Source of the DNA: Erinaceus europaeus
Lineage: Eukaryota > Chordata > Mammalia > Eulipotyphla > Erinaceidae
Assembly: GCF_950295315.1 (NCBI RefSeq)
Contig: NC_080176.1
Span: 33,941,006-34,005,005, forward strand
Direction of reading: 5' to 3'
DNA length: 64,000 bases
Part shown: positions 43,027-54,716 of the stretch, one piece after another
Numbering within the stretch: the stretch's first letter is position 1
How the letters are laid out: the number at the start of each line of letters is the position of its first letter
Translations under genes and position numbers: made by a program
Notes under the pieces: generated by a model
Seen by the model: only the letters and a program-made list of their open reading frames with translations
Told to the model about the DNA's origin: nothing
The model's database searches: none

Positions 43027-43640
43027 ATTAAACAATGGTTGGAGGCAGCTAGTAGGCAGATAACAATATTGCCTAAGCCAAATTAAATTTCCAAGAAAAC
43101 TTTGTAAAGAAGCAAGAGTGAGATTAGAAGGAAAAGTAACACAAGGTTTTAAGGGATGAATCTGCATTAGAGAAATCTCTGAGCCTAAGAAAGAAATTGG
43201 AGGAATTAGCTGTACCTTCTCAGGAGCTACATTAAGACCGCTTTTCTTTAAGGTAGGGATAAGAAAATCACGTAGGGCAGAGAGATCTGTATCTAATTTT
43301 CCCCATATAAAGACATCATCCATATAATTAAAAACCTTAAGGCCCTTATGAATATATGGGAAAAGGGCAGATTTAATGGCCTCTTGACAAATAGTAGGAC
43401 TATTAGCCATGTCCTCAGGCAGTACCACCCATTCAAATCTATCATCAGGACTGGCGTTATTAATAGAAAGAACAGAGAAGGCAAAACGTTTACAATCTTG
43501 TGGGTGCAAGGGAATAGAGAAAAAACAGTCCTGTATATCAATAGCTATGATTGGAATTCCCATGGGAATTGCAGAAGTAAGAGGCAAACCCCTTTGGGGG
43601 AGCCCCAAACCTGCATGGTTTTATTAACCACACTGAGATC
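43027..43640 (-). pseudogene. ERV reverse transcriptase, N-terminal and palm parts
   Basis: The open frame from 43608 (195 codons) has the first catalytic Asp at residue 24 in 'IDIQDCFF', the 'LPEDMANSP' block (usually LPQGMANSP, so altered here) and the YMDD box at 95-98. It is the polymerase that copies retroviral RNA. The frame is offset upstream of 43620 and cut downstream by the inserted LTR, so it is inactive. Described only. Confidence 0.9.
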
Positions 43641-43850
43641 TTAGAGGAGGTGCCATTTTCCTGAGTGCTTTTATTTTTTTTTGCCCTAGGCAGTATGCCT
43701 GTATATCTTTCTTGAGGAATGGTAGATAAAGGCATATGGTATGTGTACTTGATTTTTTTTTAAGTTGGGTCTGCTGTTTTTTTTTTATTTTTGTTTTATT
43801 TTTTTAAATTGAGGAATGTTTTACATTCAACAATAAATACAATAGTTTTT

Positions 43851-44143
43851 TTTATAAATTTTTTAAATATTTATTTTATTTATTTATTCCCTTTTGTTGC
43901 CCTTGTTGTTTTATTGTTGTAGTTATTATTATTGTTGTCGTTGTTGGATAGGACAGAGAGAAATGGAGAGAGGAGGGGAAGACAGAGAGGAGGAGAGAAA
44001 GATAGACACCTGCAGACCTGCTTCACCACCTGTGAAGCGACTCCCCTGCAGGTGGGGAGCCGGGGTTCAAACCAGGATCCTTATGCCGGTCCTTGTGCTT
44101 TGTGCCACCTGCGCTTAACCTGCTGCGCTACAGCCCGACTCCC
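43851..44143 (-). mobile_element. SINE-A, short form, in the L1 3'UTR
   Basis: Near-consensus reverse copy with perfect 15-bp direct repeats 'aatacaatagttttt' (43836-43850 and 44144-44158). Confidence 0.95.
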
Positions 44144-46911
44144 AATACAATAGTTTTTACATGCATAACATTCCCCAGTTTCCCATATAACAAAACAACC
44201 CCAACTAGGTCCTCTGAATCCTTCCTGGACCTGTATTCTCCCCACCCACCCACCCCAGAGTCTTTTACCTTGGTGCAATATGCCAATTCCGTTTCAGGTT
44301 CTACTTCTGTTTTCTTTTCTGATCTTGTTTTTCAACTTCTGCCTGAGAGTGAGATCATCCCATATTCATCCTTCTGTTTCTGACTTATTTCACTCAACAT
44401 GATTTTTTCAAGGTCCATCCAAGATCAGCTGAAAACAGTGAAGTCACCATTTTTTACAGCTGAGTAGTATTCCATTGTGTATATATACCACAACTTGCTC
44501 AGCCACTCATCTGTTGTTGGACACCTGGGTTGCTTCCAGGTTTTGGCTATTACAAAGTGTGCTGCCAAGAAAATATGTGTACACAGATCTTTTTGGATGG
44601 ATATGGTGGGTTCCTTAGGCTATATCCCCAGGAGAGGAATTGCAGGATCATAGGGTAGGTCCATTTCTAGCCTTCTCAGAGTTCTCCAGACTGTTCTCCA
44701 GAGAGGTTGGATCAATTTACATTCCCACCAGCAGTGCAGGAGGGTTCCTTTGACCCCACAACCTCTCCAGCATTTGTTGCTGTTACCTTTTCTGACAAAT
44801 GACATTCTCACAGGAGTGAAGTTTTGTCTCTGAGTGAAGTGATATCTCAGTGTTGTCTTTATTTGTTTTTCTCTGACAATCTAAGACTTGGAGCATTTTT
44901 TCATGTGTTTCTCAGCCTTTTGGATCTCTTCTGTGGTGAATATTCTATCCATATCCTCCCACCATTTTTGGATGGGGTTATTTGTTGTCTTGTTGTTGAG
45001 TCTGGCAAGCTTTTTATATATGTTGGTTATTAAACTCTTGTCTGATGTATGGCATGTATAGATCTTCTCCCATTCTGTGAGGGGTCTCTTGGTTTGGGTA
45101 GTAGTTTCTTTTGCTGTGAAGAAGCTTTTTAATTTGATGTAGTTCCATAGGTTTATACTTGCCTTAGTCTTCTTTGTAATTGGATTCATTTCATTGAAGA
45201 TGTCTTTAAAATTTATGCGGAAAAGAGTTCTGCCAATATTTTCTTCTAAGTATCTGATAGTTTGTGGTCTAACATCCAAGTCCTTGATCCACTTGGAATT
45301 TACTTTTGTATTTGGTGAAATACAGTGGTTGAGTTTCATTCTTCTGCATGTTTCAACCCATTGTTTCTAACACCATTTGTTGAAGAAACTCTGCTTCCCC
45401 ATTTAATAGTCTGGGCACCTTTGTCAAACATTAGATGTCCATAGGTGTGGGGGCTCACTTCTGGGCTCTCAATTCTATTCCACTGGTCAGTGTGTCTATT
45501 CATGTTCCAGTACCAAGCAGTTTTGATGACAATGGCCCTATAATACAGTTTGAGATCTGGGAGTGAGATGCCTCCGGTTCTGTTCTTTTTTCTCAAGATT
45601 GTTTTGGCAATTCTAGGTCTTTTCTGGTTCCAGATAAGCATTTGTAGCATTTGTTCTATTCTCCTAAAAAAATGTGCTTGGGATCTTGATGGAGATAGCA
45701 TTAAATTTGTAGATGGCTCTGGGTAGTATATTCATTTTGATGATATTAATTCTGCCAAGCAATGAACATGGGATATCTTTCCACTTCTTTGTGTCTTTTT
45801 CAATTTCTTTGAGTAGTGACTCATAATTTTCAGTATATAAGTCTTTCACTTCTTTGGTTAGGTTTACTCCTAGATATTTTATTTTATTTATTTATTTTTT
45901 TGCTATAGTAAAAGGAATTGATTTCTGGATTTCAATTTCTTCTAGCTTAGTGTTTGCATAGAGGAATGCCACTACTTTTGAATGTTAATTTTGTAGCCTG
46001 ACACCTTACTGTATTGCCTGATGATTTCCAAAAGCTTCTTGCTGGATTCCTTAGGTTTTCTGTGTATACTATTATGTCATCTGCAAATAGTGAGAGTTTG
46101 ACTTCTTCTAATCTGTCTCCCTTTAATTCCTTGCTCCTGCCTGATTGCTATGGTAAGAACTTCCAACACTATGTTGAATAATAATGGTGATAGTGGGCAG
46201 CCCTGTCTAGTACCTGATCTGAGGGGAAATGCTTCCAGTTTTTCACCATTGAGTATGATGTTGGCTGTGGGTTTGCTATATATAGACTCCACTATCTTAA
46301 GGAATTTTCCAACTATTCCCATTTTTTGTAGTGTTTTGATCATAAAGGGATGTTGTATTTTGTCAAAGGCTTTCTCTGCATCTATTGATATGACCATGTG
46401 GTTTTTGGTCTTGCTTTTGTTGATGTGGTGGATCACATTGATTGATTTACGTATATTAAACCAACCTTGCATGCCTGGGATAAACCCCACATGGTCATGA
46501 TGAACAATCTTTTTAATATACTGCTGTATCCAATTGGCTAGAATTTTGTTCAGTATTTTTGCATCTATGGTCATCAGAGATATTAGTCTGTAGTTTTCTT
46601 TTTTGCTTGTGTCCCTGTCTTCTTTTGATATCAGAGTGATGTTGGCTTCATAGAAGCTGACAGGGAGTATTCCAGTGTCTTCAATATTCTGGAAGACTTT
46701 TAAAAGTAGAGATATTAGTTCTTCTTTGAAAGTTTTGTAGAATTCATTTGTAAAACCATCTGGTCCAGGACTTTTATTTTTGGGGAGATTTTTGATAACT
46801 GTTTCAATTTCATTAGCTGTGATGGGCCTGTTCATGTTATCCACTTCCTCTTTACTTAGTTTTGGAAGTTGTTAGGTATCTAATAAATCGTCCATTTCTT
46901 CCAGGTTTTCT

Positions 46912-47211
46912 TCTTCTTTTTTTAATCTTTTTTTATATTTATTTTATTTATTTATTCCCTTTTGTTGCCCTTGTTGTTTTATTGTTGTAATTATTATTGT
47001 TGTTGTCATTGTTAGATAGGACAGAGAGAAATGGAGAGAGGAGGGGAAGACAGAGAGGAGGAGAGAAAGATAGACACCTGCAGACCTGCTTCACCACCTG
47101 TGAAGCAACTCCCCTGCAGGTGGGGAGCCGGGGTTCGAACCGGGATCCTTATGCCGGTCCTTGTGCTTTGCGCCACCTGCGCTTAACCTGCTGCGCTACA
47201 ACCCGACTCCC
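46912..47211 (-). mobile_element. SINE-A, short form, in L1 ORF2
   Basis: Reverse copy with perfect 15-bp direct repeats 'tcttccaggttttct' (46897-46911 and 47212-47226). Confidence 0.95.
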
Positions 47212-48419
47212 TCTTCCAGGTTTTCTAGCTAGGTGGCATATAGTTGTTCATAGAAACCTCGCATGATATGTTGAATTTCTGCGGTGTCTGTTGTGATATC
47301 TCCTCTTTCGTTTAGTATCCAATTTATTTGCGCCTTCTCCCTTTTTTGTTTTGTGAGTCTGGCTAAAGGTTTGTCGATTTTGTTCACTCTTTCAAAGAAC
47401 CAACATTTACTTTCGTTGATCTTTTGTATGGTTTTCTTATTCTCAATGTTATTTATTTCTGCCCTAACTTTAGTGATTTCTGTCCTTCTGGTTGCTTTAG
47501 GGTTCCTTTGTTGTTCTTCTTCTAGGTCTTTAAGATGTGCAATCAGGCTGTTTATTTGTGCTTTTTCTTGTTTCCTAATGTGTGCTTGTATAGCTATGAA
47601 CTTCCCTCTCAGTACTGCCTTAGTTGTGTCCCAAATATTTTGATAGCTTGTGTCTTCATTTTCACTGAAGTCTTGAAACATTTTGATTTCTTCCTTGATT
47701 TCCTCTTTGAACCAGAGGTTATTAAGAAGTGTACTGTTGAGCTTCCACATTTTGAGACTATTACTAATCTTTTGTTGATTGTTAAGTGTTAGTTTAGTTC
47801 CACTGTGGTCTGAGAAGATGTTTGGGATGATTTCAATGCTCTTGAATTTGCTGATGCTGTCTTTGTGGCCTAACATATGGTCTGTCCTTGAGAATGACCC
47901 ATGTGGATTTGAGTAAAATGTGTATTCCAGTTTCTTGGGATGAATGACTCTGAAAATGTCCAATAGTTCTAGTTTATCTATCTCTTCATTTAGCTCCCTC
48001 TTGTCTTTATTGATTTTCTGCCTGGATGATCTGTCAAGTTGAGAGAGTGGATTGGTGAAGTCCTCTACTATGACTGAGTTGCTGTTAATATATTGCTGTA
48101 GCTCTTTCAGTAGACATTTGATGTATTTAGATGGCTTCTCATTGGGTGCATAGATGTTAATAATGTTAATGTTGATCCTCTGAGCATTGAGTAGTGTCCA
48201 TTCCTATCTTTTTTAATCTTATCTATTTTAAAGTCTTTTGTGTCAGATATGAGAATAGCTGTTCCTGGCCTTTTTTGTGGGCCATTCATTGGCTTGTATG
48301 ATAGTTTTTCATCCTTTCACATTAAGTCTGTGTTTGTCTTGTTGAGTTAGGTGGGTTTCCTGTAGATAGCATATTGTTGGGTTGTATTTTCTGATCCATC
48401 TTCCTACTCTGTGTCTCTT

Positions 48420-49144
48420 TGTTGGGACCATATGTAAGCCTGATAGAGCTTAGGGAGAACCATCCCCGTCTTTGGATGGAGGTCTGAGAAGATAACCTCT
48501 TGGTAAGTCTCTCTCAACCGATGTGAGCATAAGGAGGGGAAACTCAGACTTGGTTCTTTCCTTCTTGACTCTCAGGCCCACAGAAACCCCAGTACTTCCC
48601 TCCATAACTGCAGGGCACATGGCCACAGATTCACTTATTCAAAGTCACCTTCTGATCACAGAAGAACACACCTTATCACACACTTCATCACACACCTCAG
48701 ACCCCAGACAAGAGAAATTCCAAACTATATGGCCTTTTGATATCCATCTTCTTTCTGTCTCACCCTACGGGTTTAACCCCTATGCTTCTCTCAAATACCT
48801 TTGGATAATTAAGTTGCTTGTGTCATGGAGAATAACTGTCTTGTATCTCATCAATTCCTGTTATACCAGCCCCCTACCTTAGGGGTATGCTGACCGTTAA
48901 GAAACCTGTAATTTCTGTCATATTTCAACAATAATTAACTTCATTGCTTTTCTATTTAACTCATGTCCACTTTGCTAATAAACGGATTCTACGGATTCTG
49001 GTATTCTAGGATTCTAGAGTTCTAGGCATGCTAAGAGTCCCCTGGTGTCTTTTACTTCGTGTCACCCCTGTCGTGAGCAAGAACCAGCCCGTTACCTTTC
49101 CCCTGGAGACCACCCCAAGCCAGAGAGAGAGATAGATACCAAAA
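48420..49144 (+). mobile_element. Solo LTR inserted at the start of L1 ORF2
   Basis: About 725 bp starting 'tgttgggacc', with AATAAA on plus (48978 region), so plus orientation. Flanked by 'tctctt' at 48414-48419 and 49145-49150, a 6-bp duplication of L1 sequence. The 3' terminus ('ataccaaaa') is not a clean CA. A related, more diverged LTR lies at 9728. Confidence 0.8.
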
Positions 49145-49269
49145 TCTCTTAATAGGTAAATTCAGGCCATTGACATTTATTGATATCAAAGATTGAAGAC
49201 ATTTTAACACCATTCTTGTAGATGTTTAGAGTGTTCTGATATATGGCCTATTTATGGAGGTCTGTTTAT

Positions 49270-49638
49270 AGGAGACCTTTTAGAACTTCTTTCAGGGCAG
49301 GCATGGTGATTGTTGATTCTTTCAACTGTTGCTTGTCTGAGGTTTTTATGCCTCCATCTAGTCTGAATGACAGTCTAGCAGGATACTGTAGTCTTGGTTG
49401 AAAGGCTTTCTCATTGAGCACTCAATAGATACATTGCCATTCCCTTCTGGCCTGTAGCGTTTGTGTGGAGAAGTCTGCTGCTAATCTTATGGGTTTTCCT
49501 CTGTAGGTGACACTTTGTTTTTCTCTTGCAGCCTTCAGGATCCTTTCTTTATCCTTATTCCTTTCCATTGTAAATATGATGTGTCTTGTTGTCTTTAAGT
49601 CTGGATTAATTCTGTTTGGTATCCTCTGGGCTTCTTGA
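49270..49638 (-). pseudogene. L1 ORF1, C-terminal domain
   Basis: ORF1 is the RNA-binding chaperone of L1. Minus-strand reading (with frame changes) gives the C-terminal domain pattern: 'ILKAAREKQ', 'TYRGKPIRLAADFS', 'QARREWQ', 'YPARLSF', 'PALKEVLKGLL'. Separated from its N-terminal part by the nested L1. Confidence 0.82.
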
Positions 49639-49674
49639 ACCTTTATGTCTTTTTTTTAAAATTTTTTTTTCTTT

Positions 49675-50023
49675 TTTTTCTCCTCCAGGGTTATTGCTGA
49701 GCTCGGTGCCTGCACCATGAATCCACCGCTCCTGGAGGTCATTTTTCCCCCTTTTTGTTGCCCTACTTGTTGCAGCCTCGTTGTGGTTATTATTGCCATT
49801 GTTGACGTTGCATTGTTGTTGGATAGGACAGAGAGAAATGGAGAGAGGAGGGGAAGACAGAGAGAGGGGGAGAGAAAGATAGACACCTGCAGACCTGCTT
49901 CACCGCCTGTGAAGCGACTCCCGTGCAGGTGGAGAACCAGGGGCTCGAACCAGGATCCTTACGCCGGTCCCTGCGCTTTGCGCCACGTGCGCTTAACCCA
50001 CTGCGCCACCGCCTGACCCCCTT
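49675..50023 (-). mobile_element. SINE-A, long form, in the A-tail of the nested L1
   Basis: Near-consensus reverse copy from 'ctcctccagggttattgctg' to 'gcgccaccgcctgacccc'. Confidence 0.93.
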
Positions 50024-50749
50024 AATTTATTTTTTATTTAAGAAAGGATAATTTAACAAAACCATAGGGTAGGAGGGGTACAACTCCACACAATTCCCAT
50101 CACCCAATATCCATATCCCATCCCCTCCCCTGATAGCTTTCCCATTTTCTATCCCTCTGGGAGCATGGACCCGGGGTCGTTGTGGGTTGCAGAAGGTAGT
50201 AGGTCTGGCTTCTGTAATTGCTTCCCCACTGAACATGGGTGTTGACTGGTTGGTCCATACTCCCAGTCTGCCTCTCTCTTTCCCTAGTAGGGTGGGTCTC
50301 TGGGGAAGTGGAGCTCCAGGACATATTGGTGGGATCTTCAGTCCAGGGAAGCCTGCCAGGCATCCTGATGGCATCTAGAACCTGGTGGCTGAAAAGAGAA
50401 TTAACATACAAAGCCAAACAAATTGTTGAGCAATCATGGACCCAAAGGTTGGAATAGTGGAGAGGAAGTGTTAGGGGAATACTCACTGCAAACTCTAGTG
50501 TACTTCTGCTTTCAGGTATATATTTTGCACTAGTTTATGGATACGTGTGAACATATGCTCTTTCTCACAGAACCTGGTCTATATATAGTTTTTGGGACTT
50601 TGTTAGAAAGTGAACCACCTGGGATGGAATTAGAGAATACTATGAAAGGAAAGGTCTCACCCGAGTAATGAAGCTGGAGGGTTGTTGTTCCACACCTGAA
50701 GTCTCTGGACACAGTCTGAGCTGAAGCATGTTGAGGTGGCAATCATTAT

Positions 50750-51112
50750 GTGTTGGTATGCTTCTAGTTCTGCTGCTGGGATCTCTTCTGTTATGTTGCT
50801 TGACGTTGTGGTCTATTTACATGGTCATTCTGTTACATTGGTTTGGTCTCACTCCCCCTGCCTCCGGGAGATTTGGTTTAGCCCTTGCTAGTTTCATGCT
50901 TTTTCCTTCTCCCCGCCCCCTATCCCTACATACTTCCTGGGTTACTGACGCTGCCGCGGGAGGAGAAAGATGGAGGAGCATATTGTGTGGTGATTAGGTT
51001 GTTGGACTGTTTGCCCGCTGGTGAATAAAGATTAAACTGCGTTCTCATCTCAGCCATGTGTCCCTGGTCATCTGTTACCCACCCATGAAGCCAACCTGAA
51101 GAAAACAACAGT
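50750..51112 (+). mobile_element. Solo LTR inside the nested L1's 3'UTR
   Basis: Found by comparing 50700-51130 with the homologous 3'UTR at 14920-14960: an extra 363 bp starts 'tgttggtatg' and ends 'gaaaacaaca'. It has 'gtgaataaagattaaactgc' (polyadenylation signal on plus) and a GC-rich U3, reminiscent of class I (gammaretrovirus-like) LTRs. No clean duplication seen. Confidence 0.8.
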
Positions 51113-52088
51113 TGCATTGATTAGATTGTGATCGGCAGATGCAATATTATTTGATATGGATTGGGAGAGGCATGCGGGAAAGTGGGCCCTATCCTAAGGT
51201 TCCAGGACTTGGGAAAATATAGGCTCTATAGTGAAGATGTGAGGTTCCTGCTGTCTTAGGGTTCAAAAAGACAATGGATAGTTATTGTTATCATCACATT
51301 ATTTGGTAATTGGGTTAACTTTGAAAAGTCCTTTTGTTAGGGTTTGCTGTATAGTACCCAGTATCAGTACACAGTATATAGCTGTGCCACTGGTTGCTTC
51401 TGATCTACTTGGTCTAGGCTTTTGAGAGAGTCCACATATCAAATACACAGCCTATATATTAAAAAGACTCAAGTCTGTGTTTAAAAAATTTCGAGACATA
51501 CAATTAATTTTCCCTCTCTCATATTAATTACTGATTTATATGACTACACTTTACTAGGAGTGTACATAAACACCATTCCCACCACCAAAAGACTGTGTCC
51601 CATCCCACCCACCCACTCCCACCCCCCACTGGCCCAGGAAGCTGCATGTCCACCCTCCCCCTTACCACAGGGTTTTTACTTTGGTGCCCTACTCCATATT
51701 TAGTCAAATCCTGCTTTTAGTTTCCCTTTCAGATCTTCTTTCTCAACTTCTGTTGGTGAGTGGGATCATCCTATACTCATCTTTATCTTTCTGACTTAGC
51801 TCACTTAACATAATTCCTTCTAGCTCTGTCCAAGATGGATCAGAGAAGGTGGGTTCATTGTTCTTGATAGCTGTATAGTAACCTTTATGTCTTTTATGTT
51901 GTCTAGATTAGAGAAATTTTCAGCTATTATGGTCTGAAGAATGCTTTCTTCCTCTCCGTCTCTTTCTTCCTCTGGTAAGCCAATAATGTGTATATTGTTT
52001 CTTTTGAAGTCATCCCATAGGAGTCTGTTGTTGTTTTCAGTATCTCTTAATCTCTTTTTGAGATCTCTTACTTCTTTTTAAATTGTCT

Positions 52089-52478
52089 CTAATTTGTCCT
52101 TGATCTTGCTAATTTTGTCTTCAGCCTCATTGATTCTATTCTCTCTTCCTCTACTGTTTTCTGGAGTTCATCTATTTTGTTGCCCTGTTCTGATACTGTT
52201 TTAGCTTGTTCAGCTAGTTGTGTTCTTAGCTCAGCTATTTCAGCTTTCAGCTCACTAATAACCTTGAGATAATTAGTCTTTTCTTCCAGATTCTCATTTA
52301 TTGTTCCTGTATTTCTGATGACAATTCTTTCAAACTCTTTACTCACTCCTGTGCTTATTTCCTTAACTAGTGTTTGGATGTTGACCTCATTATTTTGTGC
52401 TTCAACCTTTGGGGGGATTTTAGCTGGATTCTTGTCCTTATTCATTTCTCCAATATTTCTTCTTATTGGTTTAACCAT
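52089..52478 (-). pseudogene. L1 ORF1, N-terminal coiled-coil part
   Basis: 130-codon open frame starting ATG at 52476-52478. It is a charged N-terminus followed by heptad repeats ('LKVISELKAEIAELRTQLAEQ', 'IDELQKTVEEE'), the trimerising coiled coil of ORF1 proteins. The frame breaks at 52089; the downstream part is cut by the nested L1. Confidence 0.85.
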
Positions 52479-52479
52479 T

Positions 52480-53231
52480 TTATATATTATATTATGAGTT
52501 CCCTCTCTCAGTACTTTTCAAATTACTGATCACTATTTCCTGGATTGACTTGTGTCTAAGTAAGGTAATTAAAGGGTCCACAGTGGTGGAAGTTAACAGT
52601 TGTTTCAATAGTATTTTAATCCCTGATTTGGAGCTCAATGGCTTAAAATTCTCTTTTGTGCTTTTTCTTCTCTGTAGGCTATGGGAGCCTGAGGGCTTTT
52701 AAACTATAAGTAGGCTTTTTAGCTTAATCACTGACTCCTGACCAAGAGATAAAGCAGGGTGTGGCAGAGATAACCCAGTGGTTTTGCAAAGGACTTTCAC
52801 AGCCCCAAGGCTATGCTGCCAAGGTATAGATCTTCTGAGTTTCCTGGTTAGAGCTCTGTGCCCTGATGTCCCTCCCTGCTGCTGCTCCAGATTCTGAGGG
52901 CAGTAGTAATGGAGACTCAGAGTTGCACTTGTTGAGTGTCCAGGGAATCCTCTCCTCCCTTCAGCAGTCCCCCTTGTTGGTGGAACAGACTGGAGGTGGT
53001 GTCTCTGATAAACTACCATACTGTTACCAGCCACTTAATCTCTCCCTAGGCTCCTCTGTCCACCAGCCACATGTGTTTGCACTCACTGGTGATTTTGTGG
53101 GTTCCTGAAGTCATTCTAGTTCTGTCTTGTTTCGGTCCCAGGTGGTCTCCTTTGGTATTCCTAGTTGATCCGGGAGAGGAGAGGAAAGAAACAGATCTGC
53201 TGCTGCTTGTAGCCCCACCTCCAGAAGTCTC
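52480..53231 (-). promoter_or_regulatory. L1 5'UTR (internal promoter region)
   Basis: Upstream of ORF1 in minus sense, ending at about 53231 where sequence becomes unrelated. G+C is higher than in the L1 body ('gccccacctccagaagtctc' at the outer end). A near-complete 5'UTR is uncommon among copies here, most of which are 5'-truncated. Confidence 0.65.
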
Positions 53232-53274
53232 CTAAATATTGAGATATTGACTATTTTTAACTCAGAAATGAATT

Positions 53275-53463
53275 TCCATGCCTTATTGAGGAGGATGGGA
53301 GAGATAGAGAGGCAAGGAAAAAGAGAGAGAGAGAGAGAAACTTGCAGTATTGCTTCGTCACTTTGGAAGCTTCCTTCTTTGCATGTGGGATGCAGGAACT
53401 GGAGCCTAGGTCCTTGTGAGCTACGACATGCACACTCAACTGAGTGCACCACTGCCTTGCCCT
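53275..53463 (-). mobile_element. SINE-B, diverged
   Basis: (GA) run, 'ggaagcttccttctttgcat', 'gtgcaccactgccttgccc'. Confidence 0.8.
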
Positions 53464-53944
53464 TCAACCTTTTTGTTAGAGTTTCTTTCATGCTTCATAC
53501 TCAGGGTTATGGTTCCTCCCTCTCTCCCTCCCTCCATTCTTCCTTCCCTACTTCCCTTCTTTCTTCCCTCTATGAAAGGTCTTTTTAATATCATAAAGCA
53601 AATAGTTTATAATTTGATTGAATACTTTATTTCACAGGAACCACGTAGCATACATTTTGAACATTTCAGTTTTCAAGCTATACAGAAGTATCTCAAAAAC
53701 ATTTTCTGTATTTGTCTTATATAGATCTGTTTTCTTCTCTTTAATAAGCATTGCTTTTACATCCTGTTTGTTTTCCACCCACACTTTCTCCAAATAATCT
53801 TACACCGTTTAGACATTTCTTTCTTTGGCTAACCTTGCTTGTTTGTTTTCCTCTATTTGACAGAAAAGCAATTTTTATAGCTCACTTATGAATCATTGCA
53901 TTTCTAGTCAATTTATATTTATACTCTGTGCCCTGAATTCTTTT
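53464..53944. other. Unique sequence with CCCT-rich patch, no gene seen
   Basis: 53517-53572 is C/T rich. A 'tttcacag' before 53639 resembles a splice acceptor, but the following frame has no coding character. Confidence 0.45.
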
Positions 53945-54160
53945 AAAAAATTTTTTAATATTTATTTTCTCTTTTGTTTCCCTTTTTTTTATTGTTGTTG
54001 TAGTTAGTACTATTGTTGTTCTTGATGTTGTAGTTGTTGGATAGGACAGAGAGAAATGGAGAGAGGAGGGGGAAAGAAAGATAGACACCTGCAGACCTGC
54101 TTCACCACCTGTGAAGTGACTCCCCTGTAAGCAGGGAGCTGGGGGCTCGAACCGGGATCC
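53945..54160 (-). mobile_element. SINE-A, short form, 5'-truncated
   Basis: Tail, linker and body, stopping in the tRNA head at 'ggctcgaaccgggatcc'. Similar 18-base flanks ('tgtgccctgaattctttt' before, 'tgtgctctaaattctttt' after) show it inserted truncated. Confidence 0.85.
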
Positions 54161-54179
54161 TTGTGCTCTAAATTCTTTT

Positions 54180-54451
54180 TTAAATACTGAAGCTGCATAC
54201 CTTCCTAATACCTCTGTCTATATTGTAGTCAGATTACAACAGTGTTTATGGCTATAGTCTTATTATGTCATTTGACAGGTCTTATCTAACCACGAGAATT
54301 ACTCAGTTTCATGTTTATTTTATCATCTGAGACTGAGGTCCAGTGGTTTTGCTGGCAAATATAAGTCTTGTGTGGCAACCAAGGTAAGTCAAGATTCTGA
54401 AACACCCTTTTGTTTCTTCCCCTTCCTTGTCTCAGGACTTGCACACTGGTG
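54180..54451. other. Unique sequence, no gene seen
   Basis: A strong donor-like 'ccaaggtaagtc' at 54378-54389 ends a short 17-codon open stretch, but no convincing acceptor lies before it. Confidence 0.4.
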
Positions 54452-54467
54452 CTGAATTTTATCTTTT

Positions 54468-54716
54468 GAGAGATTGCCTGGAGGGTCTAGCAGGGGAGTG
54501 CAACTACTCCCCTTTACTGAAGTATGCCCTTTACTGAAGAAGGTCTGTCTCTGTTTGGGGAAGGTTGTTCTCTTCAGCCAAACCCACAACTTTGGGAGGG
54601 ATGCAAATGGAGCGGTGAGGGAGGAAGGGGACACCTGCCTAGCCAGACAGATCAGCGAATCAGCCCTGGCGATCAGTGGGGTGACGGATGTCACAGCCAG
54701 ATTGCCCTCACATCCA
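54468..54716 (-). pseudogene. RN7SK pseudogene: 7SK RNA pseudogene, 3'-truncated, without poly-A
   Basis: 7SK is the nuclear RNA that restrains the transcription factor P-TEFb. The minus strand starts 'ggatgtgagggcaatctggc' and follows 7SK through 'ccccttcctccctcaccgct', to 'cccctgctagaccctccagg' and 'ctctc', about 250 of the usual 331 nt. A 17-base tandem duplication ('cttcagtaaagggcata') lies near the middle. Flanks are 16-bp repeats with one mismatch (54452-54467 'ctgaattttatctttt', 54717-54732 'ctgagttttatctttt'). There is no A-tail, so it is a tailless retro-copy. No promoter elements are retained. Confidence 0.92.

Larger units (their letters stand above)
40621..43745 (-). mobile_element. 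Class II (betaretrovirus-like) ERV, pol region, interrupted by an LTR
   Basis: In minus-strand order: RT (to about 43027), a foreign LTR (42469-43026), RT thumb/connection, RNase H region, integrase with its C-terminal domain (about 40680). gag, protease and the 5' LTR are absent: the sequence changes to L1 tail at about 43750. Similarity to the betaretrovirus/ERVK group rests on the RT and integrase motifs and the 6-bp duplications of related LTRs. Confidence 0.85.
44333..49190 (-). pseudogene. L1 ORF2 (endonuclease, reverse transcriptase, Cys-rich end), broken
   Basis: ORF2 nicks target DNA and copies RNA there. Endonuclease part at 47240-48420 and about 49150-49190 ('[10 protein letters not shown]', 'SDHSGTKL'). 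Reverse transcriptase from about 46844 ('[13 protein letters not shown]', '[15 protein letters not shown]', '[14 protein letters not shown]'). FADD catalytic motif encoded at about 46074-46085 just past a frame break. Then 45336-45701, 44881-45339 and the Cys-rich '[19 protein letters not shown]' at 44620-44811. Stop at about 44333. At least four frameshifts or stops plus one SINE and one LTR interrupt it. Confidence 0.92.
49654..51879 (-). mobile_element. Younger, 5'-truncated L1 nested in the older L1
   Basis: Perfect 16-bp direct repeats 'aacctttatgtctttt' (49638-49653 and 51880-51895) flank it. From the right: the last roughly 45 codons of ORF2 (stop near 51739), a 3'UTR like that of the L1 at 14221, and a T-rich (poly-A) end at the left into which a SINE-A inserted. 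A solo LTR sits in the 3'UTR (50750-51112). Confidence 0.95.
43755..53231 (-). mobile_element. Nearly full-length L1 with four nested insertions
   Basis: Minus-strand L1: 5'UTR (about 52480-53231), ORF1 (52478 to about 49270), ORF2 (about 49190 to 44333) and 3'UTR (44332 to about 43755) with a T-rich (poly-A) end at the left. Removing the insertions at 43851-44143, 46912-47211, 48420-49144 and 49654-51879 leaves about 5.9 kb, the normal L1 length. Frames carry several shifts and stops, so it is a fossil. The whole element lies directly next to the truncated ERV pol, and its insertion or a later deletion probably removed the ERV 5' part. Confidence 0.9.

Noticed and set aside
43894..44153. Recurrent open frames with 'RTERNGERRGRQR' or 'CRPASPPVKRLPCRWG' seen at many places
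   Set aside because: These are translations of the SINE-A body in different frames; the repeat explains them and no protein is implied.
53639..53724. Acceptor-like 'tttcacag' followed by an open stretch
   Set aside because: The frame has no coding character and ends in a stop without a donor.
54374..54389. Strong splice donor 'ccaaggtaagtc' as the end of an exon
   Set aside because: The preceding open stretch is 17 codons with no good acceptor; single donor-like sites are common by chance.
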